A stretch of DNA of 6,319 bases from Desulfurococcaceae archaeon UBA285 (GTDB lineage: Archaea; Thermoproteota; Thermoprotei_A; Sulfolobales; Desulfurococcaceae). The stretch is taken from NCBI GenBank assembly GCA_002495025.1, contig DADP01000011.1, positions 1 to 6,319 of the forward strand, given 5' to 3'. The notes below the pieces were generated by a model. The model was not told the origin of the DNA, searched no databases, and was given only the letters and a program-made list of their open reading frames with translations. The translations under genes and the position numbers were made by a program. This document shows positions 1-4,805 of this stretch, piece after piece. How positions within the stretch are numbered: the stretch's first letter is position 1; each line of letters opens with the position of its first letter.

Positions 1-703
1 CGACCCCGGCTACTATAGTAGCGGTAACGGATAGCGCCACTAGCGAGTTCATCGTGGGCGTCAGCCTCGCGAGGGACTTAAAGCCCTTAGTTATTATATC
101 GAGGCCGAGCGCCGCCGACGCCGCCGCGAGGGCGCCCAGCAATAGATCGGCCCCGTATACTTTCACCGCCCCGTAATACATCTCGATCATAGCGTAGGCG
201 ACCGCGAAGAGCCCGATGAGGAAGGCCGCCAGCCTCCTGGCCAGTAGTAGCCCCTCGCCGCGCTCCTCGGCTACCTCCGCCGCCTCCTTCGGGATACCGA
301 CCTCTAGCCCGAGCCCCCTTATCCTCTCCAAGAGCTCGCCGCCGCTAATAGCCAGCGGGTTGTAAGTGACCCTGGCTAGCTTAGTAACGGGCGATACGCG
401 GCACTCGAAGACGCCGGGGATATCGGCTATCCTCGCCTCGATAACCTGCGCCTCGCCCTCCCCCACTTCGCGTAGGGAGAGCACTAGCCTCTCCTTCTCC
501 ACGTCATAGCCCGCGTCCCTAACGGCCTTGTAGATATCGCCGGAGCTGCACTTCTCGCTATCGTACTCGATCACGGCGTTGCCGGAGGACACGTCTATCT
601 CGACGCTGGAGACGCAGCCCGTCTTCGTTAGGTTCCTCTGAATGGAATAAGCGCACGTCGGGCAGTCCATGCCGATTATCTTTATCCTCTCCTTAACTAG
701 CAT
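1..703 (-). CDS. P1B-type heavy-metal (probably copper) translocating ATPase, N-terminal 234 residues; cut by window edge
   Basis: Membrane pump expected to export a transition metal using ATP. I translated the minus strand from ATG at 703-701; an in-frame TAG lies directly upstream at 706-704, which fixes the start. GGTGAT at 714-709 is the ribosome binding site. The fragment begins with an HMA metal-binding domain carrying the motif GMDCPTC (residues 11-17), continues with a second ferredoxin-like domain without CxxC (about 72-135), then two membrane segments (about 155-175 and 185-205) and the start of a third in TPTMNSLVALS. The actuator, the intramembrane metal site and the phosphorylation domain lie outside the window, so metal specificity cannot be read here. 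The first 70 residues match the ATPase at 2125-4503 at 36 of 70 positions, and the domain order is the same. The gene follows the YHS protein at 725-895 with a 21-nt gap, so they probably form one operon. GC content is about 60%, unlike the right-hand genes. Confidence 0.9.
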   Translation of the reverse strand, partial: MLVKERIKIIGMDCPTCAYSIQRNLTKTGCVSSVEIDVSSGNAVIEYDSEKCSSGDIYKAVRDAGYDVEKERLVLSLREVGEGEAQVIEARIADIPGVFECRVSPVTKLARVTYNPLAISGGELLERIRGLGLEVGIPKEAAEVAEERGEGLLLARRLAAFLIGLFAVAYAMIEMYYGAVKVYGADLLLGALAAASAALGLDIITKGFKSLARLTPTMNSLVALSVTATIVAGV

Positions 704-724
704 CTAGCATCACCGGGGCTACTC

Positions 725-895
725 TCAGCGCATCCCGACTGGGCCTCGGCTCAGGTAGTACTCGGGGTCCCTCTCGAATAGGTCCTTACAGCGCTTGCTG
801 CAGAAGTAGTACACCTCCCCCTTATATACGGTCTTGTAAACGGCCTTACGCGGGTCGACTACCATGCCGCAGACCGGGTCCACTTTGCCCTCCAA
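725..895 (-). CDS. Small YHS-domain metal-binding protein, putative metallochaperone of cassette 1
   Basis: Protein of 56 residues from the TTG at 895-893. It is a single YHS domain: VDPVCGM near the N-terminus, then YKTVYKGEVYYFCSKRC and a DPEYYL end. Cys9, Cys32 and Cys36 are the likely metal ligands. A longer reading from the TTG at 985 (86 aa) is possible, but the extra 30 residues are encoded by the TATA box, a palindrome and a strong GAGGTG ribosome binding site (905-900) that sits 6 nt before the TTG at 895. The paralogue at 1886 also starts just before its VDPVCGM. It lies directly upstream of the cassette 1 ATPase. Known family role: YHS and the related TRASH domains bind metals, and small crenarchaeal TRASH proteins such as CopM accompany CopA. 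Delivery of copper to the pump's HMA domain is inference. Confidence 0.85.
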   Translation of the reverse strand: MEGKVDPVCGMVVDPRKAVYKTVYKGEVYYFCSKRCKDLFERDPEYYLSRGPVGMR

Positions 896-899
896 CGGA

Positions 900-905
900 T
901 CCACC
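900..905 (-). promoter_or_regulatory. Ribosome binding site GAGGTG that decides the YHS1 start
   Basis: GAGGTG read on the minus strand (905-900) lies 6 nt before the TTG at 895. It supports the short 56-residue protein over the 86-residue reading from 985. Confidence 0.6.
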
Positions 906-907
906 TC

Positions 908-921
908 AATAACATTGTTAT
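908..921. promoter_or_regulatory. Palindromic operator-like site, copy 1
   Basis: AATAACATTGTTAT; its core ATAACA-T-TGTTAT (909-921) is a perfect dyad around one central base. It sits between the TATA-like element and the ribosome binding site of YHS1, at the expected transcription start, where a bound repressor would block transcription. The same 14 bases occur at 2086-2099 in front of the second ATPase. Binding by a metal-responsive repressor is inference. Confidence 0.55.
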
Positions 922-933
922 AAGCACCCGGGG

Positions 934-945
934 TTAATAAATATA
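934..945 (-). promoter_or_regulatory. TATA-like promoter element of the YHS1-ATPase1 operon
   Basis: The minus strand reads TATATTTATTAA from 945 to 934, an AT-rich block inside GC-rich DNA, about 45 nt upstream of the TTG start at 895. That leaves a short leader holding the palindrome and the ribosome binding site. The spacing resembles that of YHS2 (TATA-like element about 41 nt before the start). Confidence 0.5.
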
Positions 946-1039
946 CCCGATCCGGGCCCGCCCTCGGGGAAAGATAGTGATACAAAATCAGCGGGCTAGG
1001 GGTCCCGGCAACCTACGCTTTTTCGAACTCGGGAATATC

Positions 1040-1076
1040 GGATATCCTAACGTTACTTGTTAAATTACCGAGTAAC
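1040..1076. repeat. GGATATCC palindrome followed by a GTTACT/AGTAAC inverted repeat
   Basis: GGATATCC at 1040-1047 is a perfect palindrome. GTTACT (1052-1057) and AGTAAC (1071-1076) form a 6-bp inverted repeat around 13 nt. These lie at the composition boundary upstream of YHS1. They could be protein-binding sites, but short dyads occur by chance. Confidence 0.3.
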
Positions 1077-1091
1077 ATGATCAATGTGTAC

Positions 1092-1110
1092 AGTTAATCG
1101 CGAATTAACT
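1092..1110. repeat. 19-bp dyad with 7-bp perfect arms
   Basis: AGTTAAT (1092-1098) and ATTAACT (1104-1110) flank CGCGA. The arms are exact. The centre-to-centre spacing of about 10 bp suits a dimeric regulator on one DNA face. Its position 200 bp from YHS1 is far for a simple operator, so its role is unknown. Confidence 0.35.
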
Positions 1111-1130
1111 AAAACAGAGTAGAGTTAACC

Positions 1131-1206
1131 AGGAACCCCACTGTGAAGCCCTGATCTAATGAAGCCCCGTGAAACCCTCCACGAGTGGGGCGTGGAAACA
1201 CTCCAC
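1131..1206. other. GC-rich island with pairing arms; possible structured RNA or IS200/IS605-type end remnant
   Basis: This 76-bp stretch is GC-rich inside very AT-rich DNA. CCCCAC (1136-1141) can pair with GTGGGG (1184-1189), and GTGG at 1191-1194 can pair with CCAC at 1202-1205 around a 7-nt loop. GAAGCCC occurs twice and GAAACCC once, as related short repeats. Known principle: in AT-rich hyperthermophile genomes, GC-rich islands often mark noncoding RNAs. The pattern also recalls the 3' end of IS200/IS605 (TnpB) elements, but all three plus-strand frames carry stops and no TnpB gene is present. The identity is unproven. Confidence 0.35.
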
Positions 1207-1440
1207 CATTATACAAACACACATATATCTATAAAACAAAACAAATACAAATAACTAAATACACATAACTGATCAAGAAAGAGTAATACACTCAATCAAC
1301 CCCAAATAGTAATACACTTAGAAAAGACCTATATAAATAGAAAACCAGCCACCATGATCAAGTTAAACAGGTAATACCAATAATCACAAATAAAACAATT
1401 CAATAACATGAATCATTAACAAATAAAACATTAAAAGAGA
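1201..1440. other. Noncoding block with strong A+C strand skew
   Basis: Hand count of the plus strand over these 240 bases: about 128 A, 48 T, 48 C and 16 G. A exceeds T nearly threefold and C exceeds G threefold; the first 60 bases contain no G. It carries AGTAATACACT twice (1282-1292 and 1308-1318), spaced 26 bp. No gene is visible. Confidence 0.5.
1282..1318 (+). repeat. Direct repeat of AGTAATACACT, 26-bp period
   Basis: Two exact 11-bp copies (1282-1292 and 1308-1318) with unrelated sequence between them. There is no third copy, so this is not a CRISPR array. Shorter GTAATA matches occur at 1371, 1455 and 1542. Confidence 0.4.
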
Positions 1441-1540
1441 CAAGGATCAATAGAGTAATATCTAAAAACGGGCGCGCAGGCCCCGAGACTAGAATAGATA
1501 TAGATTATATTCCCCCAGACCCCTTAGATCAGTGATTAAA

Positions 1541-1586
1541 GGTAATATCAGCATAAAACAGTTTTATATCAACATGTGATATTACT
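1541..1586. repeat. Nested inverted repeats
   Basis: The outer arms GTAATATCA (1542-1550) and TGATATTAC (1577-1585) are a perfect 9-bp inverted repeat. Inside lies a second perfect dyad, ATAAAAC-A-GTTTTAT (1553-1567). The inner element has a one-base centre, so it suits a DNA-binding dimer rather than an RNA hairpin. Function unknown. Confidence 0.4.
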
Positions 1587-1624
1587 ATTTCACTTAATAA
1601 ACAATAATTTAAAGACAACAATGA

Positions 1625-1661
1625 AAAAAGCATTTAATATGCAGCAATGCAAATGCTTTTT
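1625..1661. terminator. Perfect 11-bp hairpin, possible bidirectional terminator
   Basis: AAAAAGCATTT (1625-1635) and AAATGCTTTTT (1651-1661) form an exact 11-bp stem around a 15-nt loop. Both strands end the stem in five T, as a two-way terminator would. No gene upstream obviously needs it, so it may end an unseen noncoding transcript or be a mobile-element trace. Confidence 0.3.
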
Positions 1662-1777
1662 AATAGTTTGAAGTGAGTCGTTAATCTCTAATATAATACT
1701 TTCATTACATCGTGAACAATTAATAAATTCAATAAAGTTATTATTGTTGCAATACTAATTTCTACAATATAAATCCA

Positions 1778-1808
1778 TAGATAATAGAAATATGGAATGA
1801 ATTATCTA
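1778..1808. repeat. 8-bp inverted repeat upstream of YHS2
   Basis: TAGATAAT (1778-1785) and ATTATCTA (1801-1808) are exact inverted arms around 15 nt, about 30 bp upstream of the YHS2 TATA-like element. It could be an activator site; in DNA this AT-rich, chance is also plausible. Confidence 0.25.
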
Positions 1809-1841
1809 ATATAAACCCAACAATTACAGGCATTACAAAGG

Positions 1842-1849
1842 TTTATTAG
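1842..1849 (+). promoter_or_regulatory. TATA-like promoter element of YHS2
   Basis: TTTATTAG lies about 41 nt before the ATG at 1886, leaving a short leader that includes the GGTGGTG ribosome binding site (1873-1879). The TTTATTA core also occurs in the YHS1 promoter. Confidence 0.4.
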
Positions 1850-1885
1850 TTACTTCAAAAGTAGCAAGTTTGGGTGGTGTGTATT

Positions 1886-2065
1886 ATGAAAGCTGTTGAT
1901 CCTGTGTGTGGAATGAGTGTTGATATTGAAAAAGCTAAGTATAAAACTGTCTATAAGGGCAGGGTCTACTATTTTTGTAGTAGGTGGTGTCTTGAAGAGT
2001 TTGAAAAGAATCCTGAGTTTTACTTGACGAGTGGTCCTCGTGGTATGCCTTCTCATAGTGGGTAG
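1886..2065 (+). CDS. Small YHS-domain metal-binding protein, putative metallochaperone of cassette 2
   Basis: Protein of 59 residues from the ATG at 1886. A GTG at 1874 would add four residues, but GGTGGTG at 1873-1879 is the ribosome binding site, 6 nt before the ATG. The protein is one YHS domain: AVDPVCGM (residues 3-10), YKTVYKGRVYYFCSRWC (19-35) and NPEFYL (42-47). Cys8, Cys31 and Cys35 are the likely metal ligands. It matches the YHS1 protein closely, including the identical YKTVYKG stretch and a shared GPxGM motif after the domain (Met54 here), which lies outside the core fold and could add a thioether ligand. It precedes the second ATPase on the same strand by 59 bp. Unlike cassette 1, that gap holds a separate promoter-like region, so the two genes may also be transcribed independently. 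Copper handling is inferred from the neighbour. Confidence 0.9.
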   Translation: MKAVDPVCGMSVDIEKAKYKTVYKGRVYYFCSRWCLEEFEKNPEFYLTSGPRGMPSHSG

Positions 2066-2072
2066 AGTAGTG

Positions 2073-2079
2073 TATTAAA
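2073..2079 (+). promoter_or_regulatory. TATA-like element of the second ATPase
   Basis: TATTAAA lies just after the YHS2 stop and about 49 nt before the proposed CTG start at 2125, with the palindrome at 2086-2099 between them. The layout (TATA, palindrome, ribosome binding site, start) mirrors that of YHS1. Confidence 0.4.
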
Positions 2080-2085
2080 GGTACT

Positions 2086-2099
2086 AATAACATTGTTAT
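2086..2099. promoter_or_regulatory. Palindromic operator-like site, copy 2
   Basis: AATAACATTGTTAT is identical to 908-921. When the YHS1 strand is aligned with this region the match extends: 23 of 28 positions agree between 923-896 (minus) and 2085-2112 (plus), including TGTTATTGA and GTGGAT. Shared control of both cassettes by one regulator is inference. Confidence 0.55.
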
Positions 2100-2111
2100 T
2101 GATGTGGATTA

Positions 2112-2117
2112 GAGGTG
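2112..2117 (+). promoter_or_regulatory. Ribosome binding site GAGGTG supporting the CTG start of ATPase 2
   Basis: GAGGTG-type sequence (GGTG at 2114-2117) sits 7 nt before the CTG at 2125, the same distance as GGTG to the ATG of the left ATPase. No comparable motif precedes the TTG at 2284. Confidence 0.55.
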
Positions 2118-2124
2118 TTTACTT

Positions 2125-4503
2125 CTGATTAGAGTTGAGAAACTGAGAATTATCGGTGTTGACTGCCCGACTTGTGTTTATGCTATAAAGAGGAATATTT
2201 CAAAACTAAGTGGGGTTAAGAGGTTTGATGTAGAGGTTTCAAGTGGAGAGGCAGTAGTTGAATACGATGAATCACTAAATACATTGAGAGATGTATACAT
2301 GGCTATTAGAGATGCTGGTTATGATGTTGAAAAACAAGTATTAAGTATAAATCTACACATTGACCCAGAAGAATATGCACTCCTAGAAGAGAGAATTCTT
2401 AGAATTAGTGGAGTACTCGATGTTGGATTCAACCCGGTATCTGGTATCGCCAAGATCACTTATAATCCACTTACAACAACAAAGAATACTGTTTTAAAAC
2501 AACTAGCTAGTTTAGGAGTAGAATACAGCGAGGTAGAAGTAGTAAAAACACAGAGGAAGAAAGTAAGTATTGGATTTAGAAGAGCATTATCATTTGTAAT
2601 TGGAACCAGTGTTCTAGTCCTGGGAATGACTGGTATGCTAGTAAATCTAGAAACAGGTGTTGTTCTACCACTATTAGCACTACTAGTCATACTCTTATCA
2701 CACGATATATTGAGAAAAGGATTCAAAGCACTCTTCTATCTAAGACCAACAATGGAGTCGTTAATAGCGCTTTCATCTACATCTACATTTACAGCTGGAT
2801 TAATTCTACTACTACTTGGTTTTCATGAACACAGCACTGGATCACTGTTTGAAGCATCAGCAGGAGTACTTGGATTTGTAAGCCTGGGATTATACCTAGA
2901 AGAAAGACTTAGATATAGAGCTCTAAGACACCTAAACAACCTAGAAAAATCACTCCACGGAACAATACGAGTAGTTAGAAATGGAGACGTAGTCGAAGTA
3001 GGCGTAGAAGAAGTAGCAGTTGGAGACATAGTGGAAGTTAGAGCTGGAGATAAAATCCTAGTAGATGGAATTATAATTGAAGGCTGGGGCTATATTGATG
3101 AATCAACATTTACAGGCGAGCCAGAACCAGTTTTTAAAACAAGTGAGAAAAGAGATTTCGTACTAGCTGGATCTACACTAGTATCAGGCTACTTAAAAAT
3201 ACGAGCTACAAGAGTAAGAGATGAAACAGTACTATCAAATATACTTGAATCAGCTAAAACAGCTGTATTCTATAAACCAAGCTTTCAGCGAATAGCAGAT
3301 AGAGTAGTTGGGTTTCTAACATGGATAGTAATAGCAATAGCACTTTCAACCTTTACATTTTGGTTTCTAGTAACAAGAGATATCATACTATCAGTTATGT
3401 TTATGGCTTCCGTGCTAGCTGTAACATGTCCATGCCCCCTTGGAATAGCTATACCACTAGCTGTATCCATAGGAGTTATAAAAGCGTCGAAAAAACAAGT
3501 ATTGATCAGGAGGGGAGACGTATTTGAGAGAATACTAAAAGCCAATACACTAATCCTCGATAAAACAGGTACATTAACACTAGGTAAACCAATAGTTGCA
3601 AACTTCACAGTATACGGGGATTTAACACGTAAACAAATACTTGAATTAACATGTAGCGTGGAATCCCGTAGTGAACACCCACTAGCAAGAGCAATTGAAG
3701 AATACTGTAGAGAACAAGGAGTAGAAGTAAAAGACCCAGAATACTACGAACACCTACCAGGCCTCGGAGTACTCGGTAGAGTAAATGGTAGCGAAGTAGT
3801 AATTGGTAATCTAAGTCTACTTGAAAACATGAATATTGAAATACCCACAGACATAGTTAACACGTTAAAAGAAATAGGTTCTCGTGGAGGAACTCCTATT
3901 CTCGTTGCTATCAATGGAAAAATAGCTGGTGTATTCGAGGTAAAAGATAAACTACGCGAAGAAGCACCTAGAGTTATAGAGTATTTTAAACAAAATGGTT
4001 TTCAAATAGGAGTATTAAGTGGAGATATAGAAGCTAGTGTTGAATATGTAAAGAAAATACTAAAACTAGATTTCGCCTACGCCTCGCTGAAACCAGTAGA
4101 TAAAGCCAGAATAATTAGAGAACTCCAATCAAATGGAGTTCTACCAATCTATGTTGGAGATGGTGTAAATGATGCAATAGCTATTGGAGCGGCTTTTATA
4201 GGTATAGCTATGGGTAGAGCACCAGATATCTCTCGGGAAGCAGGAGATGTCGTATTACTAAGCAATAATTTAGAGTCTCTTAGAGACCTCTACTGTTTAA
4301 GTAAAAGAGTTGTACGTGTAGCACGAAGTAATCTCTTCTGGGCTTTTATATATAATACTACACTAGTACCAATAGCTGCTGGAGCACTATACTTGCCAAT
4401 GGGAGTAATGCTTAGACCCGAACTAGCAGCTCTCGCAATGGTTTTAAGTGATATATCTGTAGTATTAAATTCGCTCAGCTTACTACTAAATAAAAAATGT
4501 TAA
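2125..4503 (+). CDS. copA: P1B-type heavy-metal ATPase, probably a copper exporter; CTG start proposed
   Basis: Complete 792-residue pump expected to move Cu(I) out of the cell. Domains: HMA with GVDCPTC (Cys14, Cys17); a second HMA-like domain without CxxC (about 70-138); four membrane helices (about 154-258); actuator with TGEP (330-333); helices 5-6 with CPC (435-437); phosphorylation motif DKTGT (Asp479); SEHPLA in the nucleotide domain (His518-Pro519); GDGVND (678-683); two final helices with YN (743-744) and MVLSD (772-776). CPC, YN and the Met/Ser of the last helix fit copper-type P1B-1 pumps, but the usual second Ser of MxxSS is Asp and CPC is followed by Pro rather than Ala or Ser, so the metal is not certain. 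The first standard start is TTG at 2284, which would delete the CxxC domain. CTG at 2125 aligns exactly with the ATG of the left ATPase and follows GGTG (2114-2117) by 7 nt; an in-frame TAG at 2110 excludes anything longer. Confidence 0.92.
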   Translation: MIRVEKLRIIGVDCPTCVYAIKRNISKLSGVKRFDVEVSSGEAVVEYDESLNTLRDVYMAIRDAGYDVEKQVLSINLHIDPEEYALLEERILRISGVLDVGFNPVSGIAKITYNPLTTTKNTVLKQLASLGVEYSEVEVVKTQRKKVSIGFRRALSFVIGTSVLVLGMTGMLVNLETGVVLPLLALLVILLSHDILRKGFKALFYLRPTMESLIALSSTSTFTAGLILLLLGFHEHSTGSLFEASAGVLGFVSLGLYLEERLRYRALRHLNNLEKSLHGTIRVVRNGDVVEVGVEEVAVGDIVEVRAGDKILVDGIIIEGWGYIDESTFTGEPEPVFKTSEKRDFVLAGSTLVSGYLKIRATRVRDETVLSNILESAKTAVFYKPSFQRIADRVVGFLTWIVIAIALSTFTFWFLVTRDIILSVMFMASVLAVTCPCPLGIAIPLAVSIGVIKASKKQVLIRRGDVFERILKANTLILDKTGTLTLGKPIVANFTVYGDLTRKQILELTCSVESRSEHPLARAIEEYCREQGVEVKDPEYYEHLPGLGVLGRVNGSEVVIGNLSLLENMNIEIPTDIVNTLKEIGSRGGTPILVAINGKIAGVFEVKDKLREEAPRVIEYFKQNGFQIGVLSGDIEASVEYVKKILKLDFAYASLKPVDKARIIRELQSNGVLPIYVGDGVNDAIAIGAAFIGIAMGRAPDISREAGDVVLLSNNLESLRDLYCLSKRVVRVARSNLFWAFIYNTTLVPIAAGALYLPMGVMLRPELAALAMVLSDISVVLNSLSLLLNKKC

Positions 4504-4530
4504 AGAATCCGACTAATAGTTTTAACCATA

Positions 4531-4541
4531 AATTAATTTTT
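4531..4541 (+). terminator. T-rich stretch after the ATPase, possible terminator
   Basis: AATTAATTTTT ends in five T about 30 bp after the stop codon. Archaeal intrinsic terminators are often plain oligo-T. No strong stem precedes it, so the call is weak. Confidence 0.3.
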
Positions 4542-4563
4542 ACACCAATCTAAACTAAAAACT

Positions 4564-4571
4564 AATATAAA
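4564..4571 (+). promoter_or_regulatory. TATA-like element upstream of the DUF1122-like gene
   Basis: An AATATAAA-like block lies about 55 nt before the ATG at 4624, giving a plausible leader of about 30 nt. AT-rich context makes it tentative. Confidence 0.3.
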
Positions 4572-4623
4572 GGTGTATTAAACTATTTTCAACTTAGAAA
4601 CAATTGTTTTAAAGGTTTAGATA

Positions 4624-4805
4624 ATGATTTGTATTGAAATACTCAGTTCTCAAAGAGAACTTGAAATAGAAGTATTAGAGAAAAAGGTAGGTTTCGAGAA
4701 GAACGTACATTTGAATACTATGTTAAACACAATACATCTCGTACTAGACTATTAGCAATCAAAGTATTTGATGGTAGACCTCCATTCTACAGAAAATGGA
4801 TTGAA
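4624..4805 (+). pseudogene. Probable N-terminal part of the DUF1122-like gene, out of frame by one base
   Basis: The ATG at 4624 opens a frame reading MICIEILSSQRELEIEVLEKK, which ends at a TAG at 4753. From 4665 the frame of the downstream gene is also open and reads a protein-like GRFREERTFEYYVKHN and then KVFDGRPPFYRKWIEVFSI, running straight into the annotated part at 4806. The two frames would join if the five-A run at 4681-4685 had six A, or if the ribosome slipped back one base there. The joined protein would be about 217 residues. A single-base deletion, a homopolymer sequencing error or a programmed frameshift are all possible. Between the stop at 4662 and the GTG at 4806 the downstream frame has no ATG, GTG or TTG. 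Confidence 0.5.

Larger units (their letters stand above)
896..1885. other. Gene-free divergent intergenic region between the two metal cassettes
   Basis: About 990 bp between the divergent YHS genes with no reading frame that looks like a protein. Promoter elements lie at both ends. From left to right it holds a composition switch near 1010-1050, three dyads (1040-1110), a GC-rich island (1131-1206), an A+C-skewed block (1201-1440), a second GC-rich patch (1466-1486), nested palindromes (1541-1586), a perfect 11-bp hairpin (1625-1661) and an 8-bp inverted repeat (1778-1808). It may have gained or lost mobile elements; nothing in it is a confident gene. Confidence 0.6.

Noticed and set aside
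896..985. N-terminal extension of YHS1 from the TTG at 985
   Set aside because: The extension overlaps the TATA-like element, the conserved palindrome and the GAGGTG ribosome site, and the paralogue has no equivalent.
1131..1206. tRNA gene suggested by the GC-rich sequence ending in CCACCA
   Set aside because: No T-loop or D-loop consensus and no complete cloverleaf or anticodon arm could be drawn.
1282..1318. Possible CRISPR array or leader
   Set aside because: Only two 11-bp repeats with a 26-bp period; no 24-37 bp repeats, no regular spacers and no cas genes.
1621..1671. Tiny plus-strand frame MKKAFNMQQCKCFLIV
   Set aside because: It coincides with the perfect hairpin 1625-1661, lacks a ribosome binding site and has no support beyond an ATG and a CxC.
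1850..2056. Minus-strand 68-residue frame opposite YHS2
   Set aside because: It is antisense to a clear YHS gene, low complexity (Thr/His/Ser rich) and has no domain; a shadow frame.
3285..3608. Minus-strand 107-residue frame within the ATPase
   Set aside because: The plus strand here encodes the conserved CPC helix and the DKTGT motif; the antisense frame has no recognisable features.
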